From NCBI GenBank assembly GCA_025526915.1, contig JAHLKH010000084.1, positions 45,984-109,983 of the forward strand: a DNA stretch of 64,000 nucleotides, read 5' to 3'. The position numbers and the translations under genes are program-made. This DNA comes from Entophlyctis helioformis (Eukaryota; Chytridiomycota; Chytridiomycetes; Chytridiales; Chytriomycetaceae). The notes under the pieces are model-generated. The model made no database searches, had not been told where the DNA came from, and saw only the letters and a program-made list of their open reading frames with translations. Shown piece by piece: positions 55,954 through 64,000 of the stretch. Position 1 is the stretch's first letter, and each line of letters starts with the position of its first letter.

Positions 55954-57920
55954 TTACAGCTTGGTGCAAATGGTCGTTTCCTGTGGAATGCAGATGTTAG
56001 ACAGAGCGGCAGCAGCCAAGCACAGAGACGCGGGCACAGTCTTACGTCGCAGAAAAACTCCATCGAGTGGTTGCCGCCCTCGCGGCCAAGACCGCTGAGC
56101 CTGTGGCCGCCAAACGGCATGTTGAGGTCGCGCACCATCCAGCAGTTGACCCAGACCGTGCCGACGCGCAGCTGGCGAGCAACGCGGGTCGCGCGCTGGC
56201 CGTTCTGCGTCCATACCGACGCGCTCAGACCGTAGCGGGTGCTGTTGGCGTACTGGACCACCTCGTCCTCGGTCTTGAAGGGCGTGATCGTCACCACAGG
56301 GCCAAAGATCTCCTCCTTTTGCACGCGGGCCTCGGTAGGGTGGACGCCCGTGATGATCGTCGGACGCACAAAGAACCCGTTGGCCAGGTCGCCGTCCAGG
56401 GCACGGACGCCGCCCGCGACGATGTTGGCGCCGCTCTTCTTGGCCACGTCAATGTAGTACAGGACCTTTTCCATGTGCTGCTGCGACACGAGCGCACCGA
56501 GGTTGGTGGACTCGTCCGCAGGGTTGCCGACCACGAGAGCATCGGCACGACGGGCAAGCTCTGCCACAAACTTTTCGTAAATCTCCTCCTGCACAAAGAT
56601 GCGCGATCTGGTCGATGGGTGCCGGCAGACGGATGTTTCTTGAGTTTAGGGCAGCACATGAACGCACGCGGGCCGTGAGGATGAGCGCTTACCCGCAAAG
56701 ACAGATCTCGCCCTGGTTGGAAAAGGATGACCGGACAGATGTCTGGATGGCCTGCTCAAAGTCGGCATCGGCAAACACAATGTTGGCGTTCTTGCCACCG
56801 AGCTCGAGCGACAGCTTCTTGTTCATCTTGGCCGCAGCGCGGTAGATGATCTCGCCCGTGGCGGTGCCGCCCGTGAAGGAGATGAGCGGCACGTCCTCGT
56901 GCTCGACAAGGGGCGAGCCAGCCGACGGGCCGTTTCCAAAGACCATGTTGACGACACCGGGCGGCACGCCAGCCTCGTTGAGGATCGAGCAGAGCATCCA
57001 CGCGGTTACGCTGGTGAACTCGCTGGGCTTGCACACGCTTGTGCATCCATCTGCGTGGTTTGGATAGACAGATCAGTGGCTGTGCGTATGTGTGTGTGGG
57101 TGTGTGTGTGTGCGGGACTGCACGCAGGGACTTACAGGCGATGCACGGACTGCTCGCCGCCAAGCCAATCCGTGCCGCATGACCCGTTTGTGACCAAGTA
57201 TTGGTGGCACGGGACCGTTGGATTTGATTGGGACGGCAGATCAAAATAAGAGGTCAGCATGGCGATGGAGGCGAGAGAGCCCAGCCAGGCAGAGAGCCCA
57301 GCCAGGCAGGCAGAGAGCCAGACACGTACGCAATCTTCCAGGTGAGCAGGTACAGCGGCAGGTTCCACGGCGAGATGAGAGCCGCAACGCCGACGGGCCT
57401 GCGGTGCACGTAGTTGAACGTCACGCCGTCCAGGTCCGTCGTCATCTCCTTGCTGTGCAGGATCGACGTGGCAAAGAACCGGAAGTTGTGGACGGCTCGG
57501 GGGATGTCGATGCTCTTGGCGAGCGACACGGGCTTGCCTGCATGCCACGCAGCGTCAGTGCACCGTCCATCCGTCAGTGCACCATCAGTGCACATCAGTG
57601 CACCATCCGTCAGTGCGCTGTTGCCCACCTTGGTCCTGCGACTCGGCCACGGCAAACTCGTCGAGCCGCTTCTCGAGCAGGTCGGCAATACGCAGCAGCA
57701 CGGCGGACCGGTGCGCACGGGTGGTCCTGGACCACGGCTCAAAGGCTGCCTTGGCGGCGGCGACGGCGGCGTTGACGTCTGCGGCTGCCGAGTCGGGCAC
57801 AAGCACATGCGTGCGGCCCGTGGCTGGGTTGGGCGAGTCGATGTACGTGCCCGTCGACGGGGCCACAAAGGCGCTGTTGATGAAGTTGGTGAGCGTCTTG
57901 GGCTGGTGGTCGGCGGTCAT
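55954..57920 (-). CDS. ALDH8A1: 2-aminomuconic semialdehyde dehydrogenase (ALDH8A1-like)
   Basis: Six exons are inferred: 57920-57629, 57537-57330, a 14-nt microexon 57149-57136, 57050-56693, 56607-56046 and 55980-55954. They give 486 aa (human ALDH8A1: 487). Landmarks are FINSAFVAPSTGTYIDSPNP, ISPWNLPLYLLTWKIA, CKPSEFTSVTAWML, ISFTGGTATGEI, LELGGKNANIVF (the catalytic glutamate), SSFSNQGEICLCGSRIFVQE (the catalytic cysteine in the GEICLC motif), KEEIFGPVV, and GREGGNHSMEFF near the end. SVTAWML, NQGEICLC and SRIFVQ are typical of the ALDH8 branch, which oxidises 2-aminomuconate semialdehyde to 2-aminomuconate in the kynurenine route with NAD. It converges on the RidA-like deaminase, whose substrate is this enzyme's product. 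Skipping the microexon breaks the frame and removes part of the cofactor-binding loop. Confidence 0.92.
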
Positions 57921-58043
57921 GTTGGAGAGTCGAGGGGAAACATGAAACCCGGCGGGTCAGATCGGCGCATGGCGATGGAGACTGCACACTATGTTCATTG
58001 CAAAGTCGTCTGGGAGCGATCTGGGACCGGGCTGGGACCGGCA

Positions 58044-60017
58044 TCACCAGTTGCGGGCGTAGGATGCCCGCGGCTTGGCCTCGGCGACATTGCTACCGGC
58101 CGTCTGTGGCGCGGGCTGTCCAGGCATCGGCGGCACAAACCCGGTATACTGAAAGACAGACGACTTGTGCACCGGCACCTCCTCCGACGGCCGCGAGTAG
58201 AACGTCTTTGGCCCGTTCTGGTGCAGCTCGGGCGTCACGCTGGCAATCATGGTGAGCGGCATGTCTTCGTTCACTCGGTCGACACCGCGGACGCTCGTGA
58301 CCTTGGTGCTCTTGTTGTTCAGCTTGCTGGTGAGGCTGCCCGCCTTTTTGGTGTGGAATGCAAACTCTGGTATGTGGCGCGTTGCCTTTGCGTTTGGCTG
58401 CGTCGCGTTGAGCGGCAGGCTGGGGCTTCTGGGAGACGACGGGCTCATCTCGGCGCGGACGTGCTGGTACATGGGGCTATCGACCGTCGGCGCGCCAGCT
58501 GTTGGTCCGTTCATCGATGTCGGCGTGTTGGTGGTGGCCGTCTCGGGGCCATTGCTGCTCTGTTCAATATCGTCCTCTGGGAGGCCGTTGCCAACCTTGG
58601 GAATGGTGATGCGCATCAGAGCAGGGCTGGTGGGCCCGCCTGCTCCTCTGTATGCATGGCCGTGGCCGCCCACAGCGAGCGTGTTGTCTTCAACAATCTT
58701 GCGTGCCGAGATGTAGCTCGTCGTCAAGAACGTGTACAGTTGCAGAGGATAGAGGAACGTGTCGGCATCTGTTGTTTGCACAGGCGTGTCAGCCGACTGC
58801 GTGGTATTTACCCTCTGCAGACAGCCGCAATCAACAGTGTGTGTGCACTCACAGAGCGAGACAAACGCCATGTAGTTGGACACCTTGAGGGTGGCGATCA
58901 GCACTTGGCCGACTGCACTGAACACGCACAGCAGGATAATGACGATAAAGCTGGGTTGGCAGAGCAGTTCAAGCCGGTGCGTTAGAGTCTACCGTTCCAG
59001 AGCGCATGTAGCCAGCCATCAGAGATGGCACATGCGCAGCAACTCACTTGGCGCCTTCAGTGTCAAACAGGACGCGAGCAAAAAAGTCCTTGGTGCGAAC
59101 CCCCAGTGTCTTTGAGATGGTGTACAGGAAGGCCATCGAGCACAGGATCGAAAACACGGCGTAGAAGCCGTGGTACACTGCAATAAAGATCGAGATGGTG
59201 GGCTATTGGGCCAAAGCCATTGTTAGTCTGGCGAGCGCAGAGCGATCTCGTGGTTGGCGCCAGCTTACATCATGGAGCAGGTCACGGTTCTGGCTGACGG
59301 CCTCGACGGACCGCACGCCGGTGAGGATACCGCCAACGGAAAAGGCCGTGAGCGACAGCATGGATGCCACGCCAAACAGCGCAATAATAATAAACGACGA
59401 CGATCCAGGCTGTTCAAGTGGCAAGCACTCGTGTGAGCAGGCGCTGCAAGGAGCACACAAGACGCGCGCATCTGTGCAGCGTATTGGCCCAGACAATCGT
59501 CGGCATTTGGGACGCACCTGCAGAACCACGCGCACTCGCATGATCATGGTGATGGACAGCATCATGTCGGACACCCAGCCAGAGGCAATGAGGATGAAGA
59601 AACGATGCAGGTACCACTTCTCGGACACTTTGTAGGGCGAGATGCGCCAGTCGAGGAGCGAGACATGCGCAACAAGAAAGACGGCCTGGAACAGCCAGGT
59701 TGCGAGCGCGAGACGGAAGAAGGTGGTGGACCATGCCTTGGACTTGGACATCATGAGGAGACCGGCGGATGCGAGCGTTCTGTTGGACGGTGCGTGCATT
59801 GGCAGGTGTGAGTGACGGCTGCATGCACGCGATCGCACAGCGGTTGTGTTCATGGACACTGTGTGCACACTTCAAGTCCTGTGTTCTGCAACACGGTGCC
59901 ACCGACAACGCCGCAGGCAAGGTCAAGCGAGCTCAGACGGCGCGAAGCAACTTACTGCAGGCCAAGACCGCAGAGGATGGCGGCCCATGTCTGGTATGCA
60001 CTAGCTGATCGGTCCAT
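58044..60017 (-). CDS. Seven-transmembrane GPCR-like protein, copy A
   Basis: Six exons are inferred, 60017-59956, 59779-59518, 59409-59269, 59202-59048, 58950-58853 and 58768-58044, 480 aa with continuous phase. Seven hydrophobic segments are visible: WAAILCGLGLQTLASAGLL, FRLALATWLFQAVFLVAH, FILIASGWVSDMMLSITMI, FIIIALFGVASMLSLTAF, FIAVYHGFYAVFSILCSMA, FIVIILLCVFSAVGQVLIA and a last one around DTFLYPLQLYTFLTT. A hydrophilic tail of about 200 residues follows, containing MIASVTPELHQNGPKTF. I do not recognise the family. The topology and long Ser/Pro-rich tail are receptor-like, but no G-protein motif such as DRY or NPxxY is evident. A homologous gene lies directly upstream on the same strand, with matching exon lengths and the same tail motif. 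It could be a chemosensory receptor of zoospores, which is speculation. Confidence 0.75.
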
Positions 60018-60466
60018 GAGAGCGGATGGTTGTCTAGTCTGTCGATGCGGCCGCAGATTGTCCATGTATCAATGTAGTCCGAGTTAGCTGCAGTACATGC
60101 GACGGCAGCAGCAGCAGCAGCAACGACGACGATCGCACCTATAGTGTCTGGCTGGTTGAAACTCGGAGGGGCGGGCAGCTTTTGTGTGGACTTTGCAGTG
60201 CAAGCATCGGCGTCGGCCGAACGTCTTCGAAACAAAAACGATGAAAAATCAAGAAAATTTGATTGGTGGCACCGACTTGTGCGGCCGAGACAGGCACTTT
60301 TGTGACCCGGTGACGACGCCAGCATCAAGACCGCGTGAATGGTGGCTCAGCGTTCGTGACGGCAAATGACTGGCCGTCAGGGCGGACGCGGCCGCATGGT
60401 CATTCGGCCATTTCAGCCTGATTGCAAGGGCGGGGTTGCTTTCTGTTACGTACTTCATTGGCTGTG
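60018..60466. other. Gap between tandem 7-TM genes
   Basis: This 449-bp region is AT-richer than its surroundings around 60230-60260 and contains a short (GCA)n tract near 60101-60121. It presumably holds the copy A promoter and the copy B 3' UTR. No gene is seen. Confidence 0.6.
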
Positions 60467-62649
60467 CTAGAAAAGGCGAGACCCCCGAGCATCAGGCTGA
60501 ATGCTGATGCCGTCTTCCGTTGGCGATGCAAGGCTAGACTGCATGTCTCGGTCGCCACAAACGACAGATCCTCGTCCAGCTCGCTGATGGCCGAATGGCC
60601 GAGATGGTGGTGTGGGAATCAGCACCTGTGCAGTCACTCGAGCTCGATTTCGCGGCCGTGGCAGGCTTGACGCTGCTGAACCGGTTCCATCCGGATGGAA
60701 TGGCTGCATTCGAGGCCCGTGCGTGCGACGTGACCTTGGACGACGATGCGGTGATGGCTGGGCGGCAACCTTGGCCGCCATCGACGGTGTCCTGAAGAGC
60801 TGCGTGATGGCAACCGACTCGCGACCAAAGAAGCTTGACGTGTTCTTGCGGCCCAGCTGGTGCAGCTCGGGTGTGATGCTGGCAATGTCTGTGAGGCGCA
60901 ACGAGCCTGTGGGAGTGGGCGGGCGGTCGGGGGCGTATGCGAGCACCGGCGGCGTCATGGCTTGCGCTGGGCTGGACAGATTGCTGTGGCTGCCATCCGT
61001 GCTGGAGCTGAAGATGCCTGGGCTGTGGGGAAGCAGGCCAAAGTATCCGTTCGCGAAAGGACCCTTGGCCGGGGCGCTGCTCGTGGTGCCTGTCTGGATC
61101 GGCACGACGTTTGTGCCTGCAATGCGAACACGGATGCGCGGCACGTCGCGGTCCATGGACGGACGGGAAGTATCGCTTGACACAGTGGACAGAAGTCCCA
61201 CTGATCTGCGGTTCTCGCTTAGCTGGCCAACGCGGCTCGGTCTGGGAGACGTGCTGGTCGAGAACCGGGTCAGGATCGGGCCGTTGGAGCTCGAGTCGAT
61301 GGTCTTGATGCTCAGCTTGGCGCGCTCAATGTGCTCCGGAGCGCGCATAAAGGCAGAAAAGAGAAGAGGGAACAGCCACACATTCATGTCTACGGCAGAT
61401 CATGTTGAAGCACACGGTCAGCACCACGGCCAGCACTGGATATCATGCGCGGATGGCGTCGCGCAGTAGTCATCACTTACATGGCAGAGTGGATGCAAAG
61501 TATTCAGCGCTGGTGCTGGTGTTCTTGGCGGAGTGCAACTGGACTGATCCAATGAAGAAACACAGCGCAATGGCTGCGACAAGGCTGTGAAGAGTTGGAT
61601 GAGAGATGCGACGTCAGTGCTTGCGCCATTCGACACCAGACAGCCGTGCGATGCAAGCAAGGGTAGCGACTGACCGAGCGCCTTCGTTCTTGAAGAACAG
61701 CTTGGCCGCATACGTTCCTTGGCTGTCATAGAGCTTCTGTGCGACAATGTACAGGAGCACTGCAGAACTGATGGCGCAGAAGATGGCTTCGACGACATGA
61801 TAGGTGCACGCAATGGGAGCGATGCTCTTCTGCAATGCATCACAGCGTGAATGTGCATGTCAGTTTGACGGCCAACGGCATGCATGTTGCAAGCGACTTA
61901 CCCAGAAGTAGACGCTCTCTGTGCTGTCTGTGCTGCGCCGAGTGCCGCTGCTGCTTGCACGCCAGCAACAGTAAAGATGAAGTGGACGATGGACTTGGCT
62001 CCTGCGGATATGACGATGACAGGCAGCAGCTTGCTTCGTCGCTGTGGCACAGGGCGGGATTGCGTTTGGAGCATTTTGCCGGATGACGCGTGTTAGTCCC
62101 TGAAACGGCCATTGGCGGTGCGAGTGAATAGCCGTGGTGGCACCAAGGCTCACATCGGATTGGTAGACCCTCAGCGACAGGAACGTGCACAGCAGCGTGC
62201 CGGCCAGCCAGCCAGCGCACAGCAGAAAGACGAAAGCATCGCAAGCCACGACTTGGAGACGGCAAAGCGTCGGACAGACCAGTCGGCCAGGACGAGGTTC
62301 GAAGACACAAAGACGGCGAGTGCGAGCCATGCTGCCAGTGTGACACGGGTGGCGGGCTGAGACCATTTGCTGCGGTTGCCAAGCAGGACGATCGCTGACG
62401 ATGCGGTCTCGCTGCTCGTGCACACACCGGGTCCAAAAAGAAAGAAAGAAAGCGTCAGCGCACGGCAGCGTGGGAGACCGAGTCGGGGTCGCAAGGCAGT
62501 CCAACTCACTGCAAGCCCAGGCCGCACATGATCGCAACGATGGTAGACATGGCCGAGACACCAGAGTCACTGGCCATGCCGCCGATTGATGCCGAGTTGG
62601 CCATGGCATAGGTGATGTTGTTGGTCATTGAGGCATTGATGATGGTCAT
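60467..62649 (-). CDS. Seven-transmembrane GPCR-like protein, copy B, with two apparent frameshifts
   Basis: Six exons are inferred, 62649-62510, 62411-62154, 62041-61902, 61829-61675, 61584-61481 and 61389-60467, about 573 aa after correction. The N-terminus (MTIINASMTNNITYAMANS) carries two N-glycosylation sequons (NAS and NIT), consistent with an extracellular end. VAIMCGLGLQ opens TM1 like GLGLQ in copy A. Other matches are the EGA at the end of the equal-length 155-nt exon and the FFK/FFA region. YMNVWLFPLLFSAFM aligns with YADTFLYPLQLYTFL, and DIASITPELHQLGRK matches the tail motif of copy A. Exon 2 lacks one base near 62236-62246 and exon 3 one base near 61920-61940. With these restored, exon 3 is 141 nt, identical to copy A. 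The tail is about 300 residues, Ser/Pro/Arg-rich. No known family was recognised. Confidence 0.7.
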
Positions 62650-62961
62650 CTCTAGAGTCTAGACAGTAGGGGTTGCAGTATGGCGCAGTCAGGGGAGCGT
62701 CCGTCCCTTTAAGTGGAAAGCAGCCTGCAAACTTTGAGCCTGGTGCCACCATTGCAAGGGTCAAAATGCCATGACGAAAGATTGTCCGTGGCATCGGAGG
62801 AAGCCGACATTGGCCGACGTGGTCCGGAAAGAATGCGACCCACTGCGCCATGCGCAGGGTTGATCCGATGGCGATGCAGGCCAGTGCCACTGGAAATGGT
62901 CAGGGTCCCCGATCGAGAATCTTCAATGGCCGACCACGGACGCCAAAGGACAACTCTTCAT
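62650..62961. other. Upstream region of 7-TM copy B
   Basis: This 312-bp gap probably holds the promoter of 7-TM copy B and the 3' end of the next minus-strand coding sequence. No motif is recognised. Confidence 0.55.
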
Positions 62962-63480
62962 TCAAGTGATTGGGCCATGTGGTGATGGCGGCCCTGGAAA
63001 AGAATCCGCCGACGACGATGGCAGGGATGACGATGGCAGGGACGACGAGAAAAAGTCCTTGATGGACCTAGACCTGCGAGTGCGGTGACGCTCTGGAGCC
63101 ACTGACGAGGTTGAGGATGAAGCCACAAGGGACGGGGTCGGTCCTGATCGTGATGCTGGCAATGGCATTGCTGGCTGTGGTGCTGGCTGTGCTGCGGCAG
63201 AGGCATCAGATCCATCAATCGCAGCATGGTCCGTGATGCTGCCCGGTGGCAGCATGGCCGTCGATGACGACGAGGACGAGTGCATGACCATGTTGCGTTT
63301 GACTGGCGTCCGAGACGACGAACGCGACCGCGACCGCGTGGTCTCTGCAGCAGACTTGCGCTTGCGTGTTGCCGATGCCGTTCTTGATGAGCTTGCACGT
63401 GAGGACGAGGCTGCTGCTGCTGCTGCTGGTGTTGCTGGCGGTGGCTGTCGTGGCGTCATTGCGTCTGGTTGTGGCGGCAT
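62962..63480 (-). CDS. Hypothetical Ser/Pro/Ala-rich protein or last exon
   Basis: An open frame of 172 codons begins at a true ATG (63480) and ends at TGA. It is low complexity: Pro/Ala-rich start, basic clusters (RKRKS, RSRSRSSSR, RHRTRRSRS), and a Ser-rich C-terminus with IKDFF followed by SLPSSS repeats. It could be a small nuclear disordered protein or, more likely, the 3' exon of a gene continuing to higher coordinates, because an acceptor-like CCATAG lies about 30 bp upstream of the ATG. The opposite strand also has an open frame here, with a hydrophobic Leu/Val stretch at about 63390-63460, so the coding strand is not certain. No family was recognised. Confidence 0.35.
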   Translation of the reverse strand: MPPQPDAMTPRQPPPATPAAAAAASSSRASSSRTASATRKRKSAAETTRSRSRSSSRTPVKRNMVMHSSSSSSTAMLPPGSITDHAAIDGSDASAAAQPAPQPAMPLPASRSGPTPSLVASSSTSSVAPERHRTRRSRSIKDFFSSSLPSSSLPSSSADSFPGPPSPHGPIT

Positions 63481-63540
63481 GGCATCATGACATCCGCTCT
63501 CGCGGCTCTATGGCATCCGACCAGTCATCGCCCACAGACA

Positions 63541-64000
63541 TCAAGCCACTCGACTCGACCGCCAGTGCAGCAAAGTCTGTCGATGCTGACTCCACTGGTC
63601 CAGAGTCCCGTGCAGATGCAGACCCTGACGCAGACTCTGAAGCGTCATGTTGACATGGAGAGCATCGACCTCGCTGGCCAACTCGCTCGTCGGCAGATCG
63701 CCAAAGATGTCGCTTGACAGATCGCTTGTGAGCGTCGAATGCAGCCTCAGCCGATATGCAGCACCCTCATTCGGCCCGCCTGCCGTTCCACACGCTGTCC
63801 ATGTGGCCGCCTCGGGCTCGTGGACAGCCGCCCTCAGATGCTTCACGCCTGGATCGTCTGGAAGACTGTCCAGATCCACGCCTGCGCGCCAACACGCACG
63901 CTCATGTCGTCGGAACACGTTGCCAGCTGCCCAACATCCCGCGAGCACCAAGCAACACCTGTGGTCTCGCTCTGGTGGCCCTTCAGGAGAAGCGGCGTCG
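63541..64000 (-). CDS. Unrecognised partial coding frame at window edge
   Basis: A frame without stops enters from beyond 64000 and ends at a TGA at 63541, about 152 codons. It contains FRRHERACWRAGVDLDSLPD and SSDIFGDLPTSELASEVDAL, which look protein-like, but I know no family match. It may be an exon of the same minus-strand gene as 63480-62962, with an intron removing the stop, or only a chance frame. Confidence is low because no conserved motif or intact start lies in the window. Confidence 0.3.
   Translation of the reverse strand, partial: DAASPEGPPERDHRCCLVLAGCWAAGNVFRRHERACWRAGVDLDSLPDDPGVKHLRAAVHEPEAATWTACGTAGGPNEGAAYRLRLHSTLTSDLSSDIFGDLPTSELASEVDALHVNMTLQSLRQGLHLHGTLDQWSQHRQTLLHWRSSRVA

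Noticed and set aside
63366..63653. Plus-strand frame with a Leu/Val-rich signal-like stretch
   Set aside because: The hydrophobic run is the complement of a poly-Ala/Ser coding segment on the minus strand and no family supports it. I left the region as a low-confidence minus-strand call.

Overview
This is GC-rich eukaryotic nuclear DNA with short introns, tightly packed genes on both strands, and tetranucleotide microsatellites in introns and gaps. The gene set points to a zoosporic (flagellated) fungus, most likely a chytrid. Fungal housekeeping genes (EAF6, RIX7/NVL, NOP15, CAB4-like, COX15) sit beside two flagellar or centriolar genes (AK7 and SAS-6) that non-flagellated fungi have lost. 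I cannot name the genus. No prokaryotic operon, transposon, CRISPR array or rRNA gene was seen, and no tRNA was recognised by eye.

Layout. 0-8 kb: 5' part of a mitochondrial ribosomal uL30-like gene (-), a 2.7 kb repeat-rich gap, a divergent cyclin (+), and a sucrose/SLC45-type transporter (+). 8.5-17 kb: exportin-1 (+), proteasome ATPase RPT1 (-), and EAF6 of NuA4-type acetyltransferases (+). 17-31 kb: FAN1 nuclease (-), AK7 (+), SAS-6 (-), and GARP subunit VPS54 (+). 31-41 kb: heat-shock factor (+), kappa-class GST (-), hot-dog thioesterase (+), NOP15/NIFK (+), and heme A synthase COX15 (+). 41-48 kb: RIX7/NVL (-), MRNIP (-), and RCHY1/PIRH2 (+). 48-58 kb: a RasGAP protein (+), phosphopantetheine adenylyltransferase (-), then a convergent pair of a 2-aminomuconate deaminase-like RidA protein (+) and a 2-aminomuconic semialdehyde dehydrogenase (-). 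58-62.6 kb: two tandem paralogous seven-TM, GPCR-like proteins (-). 62.9-64 kb: unrecognised low-complexity coding sequence.

Many neighbours are divergent pairs with short shared promoters, from 18 to 221 bp between start codons. I reconstructed exon-intron structures by joining GT-AG boundaries so that phase and family homology both hold. Four introns need GC-AG boundaries, and one ALDH exon is only 14 nt. After joining, most genes give intact proteins of the expected length (RPT1 433 aa, ALDH 486 aa, exportin about 1079 aa). Several conserved genes (AK7, SAS-6, RIX7, RasGAP, CAB4-like and the second 7-TM gene) contain apparent single-base indels. Most look like assembly errors rather than biology.

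The most novel items are the tandem 7-TM pair with a shared cytoplasmic-tail motif, the paired 2-aminomuconate enzymes, the RasGAP domain split by two very large insertions, and the unusual splicing (GC-AG introns, a 14-nt microexon, a possible 2-nt microexon).
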